A DNA stretch of 64,000 nucleotides. Source: Glebionis coronaria. Lineage: Eukaryota > Streptophyta > Magnoliopsida > Asterales > Asteraceae. This document shows positions 20,238-30,319 of this stretch, in pieces. The notes under the pieces were generated by a model that was given only the letters and a program-made list of their open reading frames with translations, was not told the origin of the DNA and searched no databases. A program made the translations under genes and the position numbers. Location of the stretch: positions 564,631,469-564,695,468 of the forward strand of contig CM046876.1 of NCBI GenBank assembly GCA_025667525.1, in the 5' to 3' direction. Positions within the stretch are counted from its first letter, which is position 1, and the number at the start of each line of letters is the position of its first letter.

Positions 20238-20378
20238 ATTATGATTTTCAAAACAATAAATGCTTTTAAAATAAAATCAAGCCAAGGAAGACTACCTATC
20301 AAGAACTAGTTTACTAACTTTGTAATAGTTAGTTGTTATTTCATTTCTTGTATTTCCTTCCTTCATGAGGATGCTTTA

Positions 20379-23324
20379 TGTAACATCCCATTTTGGTAAA
20401 TGGAATGTCACGCGTGATTATGACGTGTCATCAAAGCATACAAGGTAAATGTCTTAAAAACATTAAATGACCATGAAAAGGAATACCGGAAACAAACATC
20501 GGTACCCTAACTATAAGCTCATCACACACAAACATAAGTACTATAAAGGAAAAGGACTAAACAATGTTCAAAGTAATAAGTAGCAAAATGTATGATGAAA
20601 TGCATAAAGTAGAGAAGGCTAGATAGCTTCCAATCCATATGTACGTACGCTTAAAGTATACGAGCGTCCTTGAGTACCTGCCGTTTGGGAACATGAAAGG
20701 AAAACAGCTGAGCATAACGCTCAGTGCACGGATATACAAGTATGACATGGAATAGCATAAGCATATAAGACTAATAGCAGCGGAATAATATAAGTTCTAA
20801 GAAATCTGGATTCATGTTCATAAAATTGGTTTTATAGTTTGAAAAGACTTATGTTTCTATGAAAATCTGTTTTAATTATCCAAATAGCCTATATAGGTCA
20901 TGAGGTTCCACCGTGCATGAATACTTGGAGGGGAGACCTCGTCATGCAATTATAGGGGTTGCCTCTAATTAAATAGTCTGGGTAGGAGGGATCAACTCCT
21001 AGTGAAGGATGCAAGGCACACATCGCATTCACTCTGATATTACTGGTAACATGTAACTAGGATGCACCCATACGCCCCACACGATAATATAATATAATGT
21101 CCAAAGCTGAAAAAGGACGCCACGAGCAATCACTTCGCCGTGGGGAAGTCATAACACTGGTGCCTCCAGTGTTATGGTTATGGTACCTCCATAACTAGGT
21201 GACACTGGTCATGCATGTATATGGCTTAGGCTCTTAACTAACATAACTATAAAACATATAAAACAAATACTGGGAAAACAGTTGGCTGCAAACGGGGAAT
21301 CCTAATAAGGAAAGAATGTCCATACTTAAATGACGGGAAATTCGTACCTTATGTCCAGTGAACGAAGAAGATGAACGAAAGGAAGTCCTACTTCGATCTC
21401 ACTAATGCTACATAAATAGTATACATGTATAAGTATTCTGTTTACTGAGTACGTAACTGATTTTATATCGTGTCTTAGTTTGTTTTATGTGTTCATGTCT
21501 TGTTTTACTGATTTTAACATTATGTTGTGGTTATCATGTATTTTGTATATTATGATTAAGTATTACTTGTATTTCTTGTATTATTATACTTGTTGTGTAA
21601 TAATAAGTAACTTTATACAAATAGCAGGTTTCCTAAAATAGAAAGTTTCCAAAAATAGATTAACTTCTTAAAATATATCAGTTTCTAAAAAGAGAAAGTT
21701 TCCAAAAATACTAAGTTTCCTGAATTAGAAAGTTTATATATTTACAAATTAAGTTGGATTAAATATCATAAGTCATGTAGTTATGGTATAGTTTATTAAT
21801 AATAACATGTTAATTAAATAAACTATAGGTTATATGATTTTATTAAATATAAGCATGATGTAATTAAATAAAGGTGTATAAAATACTTAGGTTAAAACAT
21901 TATTAATTAATTATATTTTATGTCTTAATAATTAATTAATACTATAGTCCACATTATATAATTAAATACTTAAGTTAAAACATGTATTATTTATTAAATA
22001 ATAATTAACCTAAGTCCATGATTAATTAAATTAATTACATGTCATGTTTTAATTAATTTAATATCTTGTTAAAATAAATACTTGTAAAAATAAAATACTT
22101 GTACATATTTTAGTCATGAACCAGACCAATACATTTAATTTAGACATGTCATGAACCGGACCCGGAACCTTTTGAACCGGTCCGAACCAAACACCCCTTA
22201 ATAGTGGCAAACCGGCTCGGCCGGTTGCCACTGTTCTTGTTTAGGCTGCCACCGGCTTAAGCCGGTGGTTCCCTTGTCTCTCAGCTAGCCGCTGCCAACA
22301 GCAGTGGGTTCCCACCGGCTGTGTGTCGTGGTCCCCCTACTTGCGCTGCGTTCCCCCCGCCTGACCCAACTTGCCATCGGTTGTGTGCCGGTGGTGGGGC
22401 TGTTTACTGCTGAGACCCAACCAAACCACAAAGACACCCCGACGCGAGTCGGGGTTCCTTGTCCCTACTGTCAACCGAACCAAACACCACCGAGATCATA
22501 GATCTCGGTTGGTGGCATGATAAAAAAACATGCCGAGAGCCTCGGGCTCTCGGTTTGTGTGTCGGCCGAGTAACCAAACCCAAAACAAACCCTTGATTTA
22601 ATCCCCTTGATCACGTGACATGTTTTAATCCTTGTTTTATTTAATTCATATTCATGTGCTAACAATTAAATAAAAAGATTAAAAAAATAAAAGGGTTTAC
22701 GGAGTACCGAATACGTGTAAAGATTGGGGAATAATAACACGAACACGATCTTGAATTCAATTAGCTAAAAATCAAACAAACACCCCTTTGGTGGTGGTTG
22801 TTGCCGCCGGCCAAGAGAGAGCAAAAGGAAGAGTACGGTTTTAATTTTCTGTAAAATATGTTTATGAAAACTTTGTGTTTTAGTTTTCCCTTAATTAAAC
22901 CAAAAGTGGGCTTTGGGCCCCTCCTTTCTCTCTTGGTGTCGCGACTACTAGGGCCCACAAGGGAAAACTCGGAGTTTTCCTGTGTTCTAAATTTACGTGC
23001 TCGTGTGTTCGTATATCCGTGTTATAATTGTTCGTGTTATATTTAAATACTTGTACATAACGATATTAATCGTATAATATTAATTAAGTACGTAGTTACG
23101 TGTTCGTGATTTTTACGTTCATGATTTCATGTTCGTGATTATAATTATTATTGTTAATAATTATCGTGTACTATCACGTACTTAATACTTATCGTGTAAT
23201 AATACGTACATAACTTCTGAAATTACTAATCATGACACGTGTTCATGCTATAAAAGGAAAGTTTTTAAATGTACGTGCGTTTACTAAGTGTACTGTTCAT
23301 GGTAAAAGTATGTGGGTTTTTACA
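20379..23324 (-). mobile_element. solo LTR of a Ty3/gypsy-type element (2.95 kb)
   Basis: Bounded by TGTAACATCCC and GGGTTTTTACA and flanked by a perfect 5-bp duplication CTTTA (20374-20378, 23325-23329). There is no internal region, PBS or polypurine tract, so it is what remains after LTR-LTR recombination. Orientation is inferred as minus, because gypsy LTRs here end in GGGATGTTACA-like sequence (compare element E). It contains a GC-rich cluster of hairpins (22157-22553). ORFs inside it (for example 22304-22501) look like by-products of that GC-rich block. Confidence 0.88.
22157..22553. repeat. cluster of six perfect or near-perfect palindromic hairpins
   Basis: CGGACC...GGTCCG (22157-22184); AGTGGCAA-CCGGC...GCCGGTTGCCACT (22203-22232); CCACCGGCTTAAGCCGGTGG (22249-22268); CCCCGAC-GCGA-GTCGGGG (22437-22454); CCGAGATC-ATA-GATCTCGG (22490-22508); CCGAGAGC...GCTCTCGG (22533-22553). 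The stems have unrelated sequences. They stand out as GC-rich in AT-rich surroundings. Confidence 0.85.
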
Positions 23325-23874
23325 CTTTATGGATTTAGTATTTGTGTGTTTTAACCTATGTGCTCACACTAATCAACTTCAATTTATTTAAAGTTGAACC
23401 TTAATATATCACAACCTCTAAAACTTGACTAAAATTGGATCAAAATATTATCTAAATATTTTGTCACCCTTTGTCAAGATACTCTTTATGGGTGTGTTGC
23501 CTTTTGTGCAACCAAAGCATAATCTAGTGCTAAAAGAGGTAAAAATCCAAGATTTGCAAAATTTTGAAAGAGTCTTATTTTTTCTCAAAACTTTGTAAAA
23601 TTGAATTTTCAAGTCCACTGTATGCAGCTCCTTAAAAGTTGCACGACTCCTTATATTTAAGGAACCGTAGGTTCTTTTAAAGAACCGCAGACAGTAAGCC
23701 TAGATTTGGCTTCTTTTTTGTCTTTCTTCTTTGACCACAACCTTTTTCAAGATTCTTAGTTTGCCAATTTTGGCTAAACATTTCTTGAAACCTTTTGGTT
23801 TCATTTCAAATCTTTGCCTTGTCTACTTTCTATAAATTCTCTTCTTTTGGGAGTTCTTCCTCTCATCCCTCACA
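23325..23874 (+). promoter_or_regulatory. element C sequence with stem-loop before ORF3
   Basis: After the TSD of the solo LTR the element resumes. About 23630-23692 holds paired GGTTCTTT/AAAGAACC and CTCCTTA/TTAAGGA arms, the third internal copy of the GGAACCGC motif, about 190 bp before the ORF3 ATG. No coding is seen. Confidence 0.5.
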
Positions 23875-24447
23875 ATGTCTAACTCTTCTAATCAAAACAT
23901 TGACATCTCTTTGTCACAATCTTCTAAACCTAAAGCTTCTTTTTCTTCTAAGCTTACCAAGAAATCAAAAATATCGGTTCGGCCAGTTTGGATCAAGAAG
24001 AACGAGGATCATCATGATTCCTCTTCTCCCAAACCTTGCAAGACTTCTTCTTTATCTCCTATTGTGTATTGTAATGAGACTTTCTCAATCGATCCAATTA
24101 CCGGAGAAAGAGAAGCTCTTCCACCACCACCTAAACCTTGCAACATACCTCATCTCAATGACCTCTCTTATTTCCCAAATCTCACTAGGCATTGTGAAAA
24201 CATTTCTTATCCATTATCTCCCTTTCCACCACCACCTTCTCATCTTGATGGTCCTCCTCCATCTAACGACTTTGTTTTGCATCATGGAAGCTCATGTGCT
24301 TGTTGTCAATTTCAACAAATTGAACTTGCTCATGTGTATGACAAGCTAAATTTTCTTGAATTTCTTCTCACTCGACCTCCTCTCAAAGTATTTGTTCCCG
24401 TGAACAAATCTTCGTATGATGCCTCGTCGTCTTATTTTTCCAATTAA
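23875..24447 (+). CDS. ORF3 of element C: intact 190-aa Pro-rich protein with HG-xxCxCC motif
   Basis: Open from ATG (23875; MSNSSNQNIDISLSQSS) to the stop at 24447. The Ser/Lys-rich N-terminus includes KLTKKSKISVRPVW. A middle part has runs of prolines (EALPPPPKPCN, PFPPPPSHLDGPPPS). Then comes LHHGSSCACCQFQQIELA followed by a helical segment VYDKLNFLEFLLTRPP. It resembles the broken ORF2 in layout. No transmembrane segment or signal peptide is evident. It lies alone, after the third stem-loop and before the double polypurine tract. It may be a gag-adjacent accessory protein of the element. I do not recognise a characterised family. Confidence 0.6.
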   Translation: MSNSSNQNIDISLSQSSKPKASFSSKLTKKSKISVRPVWIKKNEDHHDSSSPKPCKTSSLSPIVYCNETFSIDPITGEREALPPPPKPCNIPHLNDLSYFPNLTRHCENISYPLSPFPPPPSHLDGPPPSNDFVLHHGSSCACCQFQQIELAHVYDKLNFLEFLLTRPPLKVFVPVNKSSYDASSSYFSN

Positions 24448-25164
24448 AGCACACTTTGTGTTTTAGTTGTTTTAGTCAATAAGAACTTAAGCAATCTTGG
24501 AGGATTATCACTACTAGTGTAGTTTATGCTTATGTTGTTTATTTTCCTTATTTGTTGCTTTAAATATTCATATTGTGTGTATGAATATTTCTCTTGTATG
24601 TTCTTTCATATTTTTGTAATATAAATGTTATTTGTGTTATTTTCTTTCCCGCTAATTCTTTATCACACACATTGTTAAGGATTGATCATGGTTAAAATTT
24701 ACAATTGTCTTTGGGTGATTCCACCAACTCTAAGTTTCTAACCCTTTGACATATTATCATTTCAATTCGTATGGATGTTTCTTTAATACCTCTATTCCAC
24801 CAATTGAACTTTGATTTTGTCAAAACACCCTCTCTGGACATACTTAGCAAACACTTACTTCTAATTTGAGATTTGTTTTCTTCCTCCCTCTCAAGTTACT
24901 TAGTAGGTAGTTACTATATATACATTGTGTTTCTTTTATCTCTACTAACCTTTATGTAGCATGTTGCCTTAGCTCATTCACTTAGTGCCCCAAGCTAGGG
25001 GAGCTTCTAGCAAAGTCAATTCTTCTCTTCCTCAAATACTTGTGCTAACCTTTTTGCTTCAAAAAAGGGGGAGAAATGATAGTGATAAACTCGTTAATAA
25101 TTCAAATAATTTTGGATTTTACATAAATGAGTTTATTGTTTGTCGTAATCAAAAAGGGGGAGAT
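24448..25164 (+). other. 3' noncoding end of element C with two polypurine tracts
   Basis: CAAAAAAGGGGGAGA near 25060-25075 and CAAAAAGGGGGAGAT at 25150-25164 lie about 90 bp apart. The second abuts the right LTR. Tandem polypurine tracts again fit a Sirevirus-like origin. No ORF of note. Confidence 0.7.
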
Positions 25165-26793
25165 TGTTAATGCAAAGTAATGCCTAAAAATATTATTAGT
25201 GTTAACTAATCTTTCTTAGTTTTGATCACGACAAATTAAAAAGACATTTATCGTCAAATACAATCATAAGACGAATTATCTAACAAACACTATCATCAAG
25301 GTAATAATCATTTAACTATTGCACTAACATATCTTAATCATGATTAGTGATCATAAAAGTAATTAGTCCTAAACTTACATTTTGTCAAATGTGACAAAAG
25401 ATTTTTTAATAAACTTTATTTTTAAGAAAATGTTTTATTAAAATAGAAAATGTAAATTTGAATATGGCATATTCCAAATGCCATAGGAATATCCTTTGAA
25501 GGTAAAAACTTACCTCACATATTACTTTCCCACTTAAAGACAAAAGGGAGCGGAGTCTACTCCCACGGCTCCTTAAATGCCTATGCGGTTCCATAGTGAT
25601 AAGGAACCGTAGGACAATTAAGGAACCGCACTCAGAGAGCTGTTGGCTTTTGTCTCCTATAAATAGTGGATCAAATATGCATTTTCAATGAACATTTTTG
25701 GACACTCTTTCTGCCATCCTTCTCTTTTCTAATTCCTAATCATTTGTAAATGATCACTTAATGTGTTAAGTTTGTTTACTTATGATTATCCCCTTGATCT
25801 ACTTATTTACCTTGTCCAAATAGAAGATCACTCACACACTTGTGATGTGATTAAAGATGAAGTCTTGATGAAGATCATCCTCTCCTAAAGATCTAGTCAT
25901 GTTCATCATTTGTTTTGTTTGTGTCTTGTGTAGATCCAATGCATTTGTGTATACTTGGATTAGTTTTGTTAATCCATTGTATTAGTGAATACTTAGATTA
26001 GTCTTGTGTAAATCCGTTGTATATGTGTATACTTGGATTTGTGTTATGTAGATCCAAGTTACATGTGTATACTTGGATATGTGTTATTGAGTTGTAAGAG
26101 TTGTGTGTTAGTTCTCACTAAACTATAAAGTGATGTGTGGTTGTGTCTTGTTAGTTCTCACTAAACTACAAAGTGATGTGTGGTTGCGTCTTGTGAGTTC
26201 TCACTTAGCTTCAAAGTGAAGAGTCGTGAAGATTAGTTCTATCTTTCGATTAGAACTAGACATCTAGCCTTGTGTCAGAAAATGGTGAAGTAGAAAACGT
26301 TGTGAAGATTGGTTCTAGCTTTTAATTAGAACTCGACATCTAGCCTTGTGCAGGAAAATGGTGAAGTAGGCGACGTTGTGTAGATTGGTCCTAGCTAAGA
26401 TTAGGTCTCGACATTTAGCTTAGTGTCGGAAAATAATGTAAGCGACGTTGTAAGGTTTTCTCCACCAAGAAGGGAGCTTGTGGATATAGTGGAAATCTCG
26501 AGTAAGGTGTACTCGGGGAGTGGAGTATGAACGAAGATAGAGTTTCGTTGCCGAACCACTATAAATCTTGGTGTCTTCCTATTAGGTTGCTTATTTCCTT
26601 ACTCTTTACTTACTTTCATTAATACATCACATACAACAACTATTTGTCATTGTTAATGCATTAGAATTGAACCTAATCATTATGCAACTAAATTTCAAGT
26701 AAAAGGTAGTTTTGAGACAAACCTAATTAAAATGAATTTTAATTAGGACATAAACCGAAGAGAAACTATTAACCCCCCCTTCTAGTTTCTACA
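25165..26793 (+). repeat. right (3') LTR of element C
   Basis: 1629 bp, alignable to 14817-16444 over its whole length with a few percent differences by eye. It keeps the TATA box (near 25660), the GGAACCGC stem-loop and the three tandem arrays. Ends TTTCTACA, followed by TSD CCGCA. Confidence 0.92.
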
Positions 26794-26912
26794 CCGCAAA
26801 TTTAATTTCTTAGTTTTTTCACGAATTTTAAAATCTCATATTGTTATTTCGACAACAAACACATTTACTTTCCTTCATTGTTAGATAATCTTTGTAAATC
26901 CTAATTATCACA

Positions 26913-28400
26913 ATGGAGTATACGTCTCTTACAGATAAGTCCATATTATCGGGTACGGATAATCGTCCATCAATGTTGGTGAAGGAAATGTACGAATCAT
27001 GCACGTCTAGAATGGAACTTTATATGATGAATCCCGAAAATTGATATCTGATTTTGGAAATGGTTAAATCTGGACCATTAGATTATGGTACAATTACGGA
27101 GGGTGCTGTGACTCGTCCTCGCACAATGACCAATCTGACTAAAGATGCTATGACTCAAGCAAAGCGTGACATTCAAGCTAGAAACATTATCCTCCAATGT
27201 CTTCCACCAGATGTGTACAAACTAGTGAGTCATCATAAAGTTGCCCAAAGAGTTATGGGAGAGAATTCACATTTTGAAGCAAGGCACCTCGTTAACACAA
27301 CAAGAATGAGAGTGTGAGCTATATGACTCGTTTGATAAGTTTGCTTATGTTCTAGGTGAGTTTCTTCATGATTATTATTTGAGATTCAATTTATTGATGA
27401 ATGAGCTTAATATTTTTGATATGAAGATACCGCAGTTTCAGCTTAACACCAAGTATCTAAATACTCTTCCTCATGAATGGAGCAAATTTGTTATAGATGT
27501 TAAATTGGTTAAGGATTGGCGTACAACCAACGTGGATCAACTTCAAGCCTATCTATAACAACACGAACGCCACGTGCAAGAGATTCGATTGTCTAAACCA
27601 CAAGTTCATGATCCACTTGCTTTGATTGCTTCTAACCAAGTGACTCCTTATCATATCTCAACATATTCTTATCAACAACCGTCATATCATCAGCAACCAG
27701 AACACACATATCAGCAGCAACCGTAACAACCATCTTATCAACCACAACTATTGCAATCCTTTCAATAACCATTTGTGCTACAACAGATGTTTACTCAACA
27801 ACTAACTCATCAAGCATCACCATCTCAAGCTATCACATATGAAACGAGGGAAGTCTCACACAATGCTTACTCACATCCAATTACTTCTCCTCCTCATATA
27901 GGCTATACTCCTTAGCAAGGCTACTTTCCAATGGAAATGCCACAAGAACAATCTTTCTACCACAATGAACTTTCAGATGTTCATATACTGGTGTTCAAAC
28001 AATCTAATAATCCCATTGAGGCTTTGAACCATCTCACGGTCTACTTGTCAAAACTTGTTGCTACTAGAGGATTTCCACCCATGAACAATAAACTCTACAC
28101 ATCTTCAAATCCTCGACAACAAGCCACTATTCAAGATGGTAAAGTAACGGTGCAATCAATTCAGGGAAGGCAAAATTCATTTGGAACGGGTACAAGAACC
28201 ATCAATGCCACGACAAATGGAACTTTTAATAGTCCTTAGAAAGTTGTGACGTGCTATAAATTCCGAGGACAAGGCCACATGGCAAGACAATGTACTCAGC
28301 CAAATAGGAGAAGGGATGCCTCATGGTTTCAAGAAAAGATGATGTTAGTTGATGCTCAAGCGAAGGGAAACACATTGGATTTAGAGGAATTATGACATTT
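26913..28400 (+). pseudogene. gag (capsid and CCHC knuckle) of element D, degenerate
   Basis: ATG at 26913 opens MEYTSLTDKSILSGTDNRPS, a gag start I recognise from Asteraceae copia elements. An in-frame stop follows after about 45 codons, then 27054-27317 continues with NIILQCLPPDVYKLVSHHKVA (capsid core). Later pieces (about 27330-27560) keep CLCSR/NTKYLNTLPHEWSKFV-type capsid sequence with stops, then a Gln-rich stretch (27640-27900) and 27931-28239. The knuckle at about 28251-28292 reads CYKFRGQGHMARQC: the second cysteine of CX2CX4HX4C is replaced by Phe. Many stops, so inactive. Confidence 0.85.
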
Positions 28401-30314
28401 CTTGCAGACCCATGGGCAACATAAAATGAAGGCATTCAAACAATCTCTACATCAAATGCATCATCTCAAGCAGATGATCTTGACGTATATGATTAGGATT
28501 GTGATGATCTTCACTCAGCTCAAGCTGCTCTCGTTGCCAATATTTGCCACTACGATTCTGATGTCATCAGTGAGGTACCAACCATAACCAACGTTATTCA
28601 TGATAATTCATCTAAAGTTGGCCATGAAAATAACAACCCCAAATAACATTTGGTAAATAGTAACTCAAATGATAGGGTATCTAATCCCACGCATTTGAGT
28701 GAACCTCAACCAAATGTTACGATGGGTATGGTATATTATGCTCAACATGATTTGGTAATGGTTCCTAAACATATCATTGATGATATGAATATTGTCATCT
28801 GTCATACCGTAGATATGAATACCACATTATCTGTTGAGCTTGCTTTGTATAAATAAAAGGTTAAAACTTTTGAAATGACCCCTCAAGTTGAAAAAATAAC
28901 TTATTCAGAATTTTACCAATTTCGTTTTGAAAGGTTGGCACATTTAAAAGAGAAAGAAACATTAAGAGCAAATCTTTCTAATGAATTCAAAGAAAAATAG
29001 TCGGTTGTCACTAATTTTCAAAAACTTAAAACGAATTTCAAAACTCTCGAGTATAAAAATGTTTAAACGAAAATTAATGCATCCAATGAGCTTAAAAAGA
29101 GAGATTATTTGCTTTTACAACAACATTGTTCGGCTAAAACGGTTCATTTATTAACATCATCTTTTAACGAACTTGAACTCAAATGTATACAAGATTTACC
29201 ACCAAACTCGGGTTTTTCTAAACAAGTTCAGCAGGAAATTCCTAGTCTTTATGATGCTACCCAAATTGGTAAAATGCTAGATGTTCCATATGTACGTGAT
29301 GATGAGGAGACGATATCACTTTTTGAAGAAAGTCGGTTAAAAATGCTTTCAAAACAAAAGGCAAATGAGTTGATTGAGACTAAAAAGGTTAATTGCAGAC
29401 GTATTGATTATGATAAACATAACAAATTAGCTCGTGTTTTTCAAAAACGAATTTCAAAACTCTCGAGTATAAAAATGTTTAAACGAAAATTAATGCATCC
29501 AATGAGCTTAAAAAGAGAGATTATTTGCTTTTACAACAACATTGTTCGGATAAAACGGTTCATTTATTAACATCATCTTTTAACGAACTTGAACTCAAAT
29601 GTCTACAAGATTTACCACCAAACTCAGGTTTTTCTAAACAAGTTCAGCAGGAAATTCCTAGTCTTTATGATGCTACCCAAATTGGTAAAATGCTAGATGT
29701 TCCATATGTACGTGATGATGAGGAGACGATATCACTTTTTGAAGAAAGTCGGTTAAAAATGCTTTCAAAACAAAAGGCAAATGAGTTGATTGAGACTAAA
29801 AAGGTTAATTGCAGACGTATTGATTATGATAAACATAACAAATTAGCTCATGATTTTAAAACTTGCTTTAAAACAAAAGGGGGAATTGATTACGAACCAA
29901 CATGTGTGTCTTAAATCTCTACAAAATTCCTAGTACGTCTCCTACACTCATCGAAAATGAACTACCTAAGGTGATTCCACCGGTAAGTATGGTGTATACA
30001 AACTTGAATGAACTACACCAACACTTTCCCGATTTTGACAAGGTCATTAAGGAATGTACAACTCCAACGACATTAACCGAAGGTGAATGGAATTTTAAAC
30101 ACATTAAGGCTGCTTTCCGTGATGAAATTATTGCGTTTGTAAAAATTACTGAAGCGTGTTTCAATAATCTTGATCGAAATTTGACCTCTAAAATTAAAGA
30201 AGTTCAAAAAGTTTTCTATGAAATGGATGATGCTTATGAACATGGTTTAATTGAAAAGGAAAGGATTTTGCACTAAAATTACCAACTTCTGAACAAGTGA
30301 TGTCGCATGATATA
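28401..30314 (+). pseudogene. linker region of element D, with internal duplication
   Basis: Frames 28650-28856, 29109-29570, 29525-29914 and 29902-30276 carry spacer motifs such as SLYDATQIGKML, DEETISLFEESRLKML, EGEWNFKHIKAAFRDEIIAFVK and VQKVFYEMDDAYEHGLIEKERI. They end at MSHDIV, where element E interrupts (30319). The protein continues at 51112 (CMNDCVDKNGS). Several stops are present. A 416-bp tandem duplication lies inside. Confidence 0.82.
29031..29862 (+). repeat. 416-bp tandem duplication inside element D
   Basis: Copy 1 is 29031-29446 and copy 2 is 29447-29862, with only a handful of differences (for example tgtatac/tgtctac, tcgggt/tcaggt, gctaaaac/gataaaac). 416 is not a multiple of three, so the duplication shifts frame and arose after, or caused, loss of coding. 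Confidence 0.92.
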
Positions 30315-30319
30315 GTAAC

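Larger units (their letters stand above)
14817..26793 (+). mobile_element. Element C: non-autonomous LTR element with 1.63-kb LTRs and unusual ORFs
   Basis: LTRs lie at 14817-16444 and 25165-26793, flanked by a perfect 5-bp duplication CCGCA (14812-14816 and 26794-26798). A PBS follows the left LTR and the polypurine tract AAAAAGGGGGAGAT precedes the right one. The internal part (8.7 kb, of which 2.95 kb is a later solo LTR) has a gag-like pseudogene and two Pro-rich ORFs but no protease, integrase or RT. It must depend on an autonomous partner. The paired GGGGGAG tracts fit a Sirevirus-like copia origin; the ORF1 family is one I recognise from Anthemideae retroelements. It sits in the leader of D. 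Confidence 0.9.

Noticed and set aside
22304..22501. 65-codon ORF in GC-rich sequence
   Set aside because: It overlaps the hairpin cluster of the solo LTR; the open frame follows from high GC.
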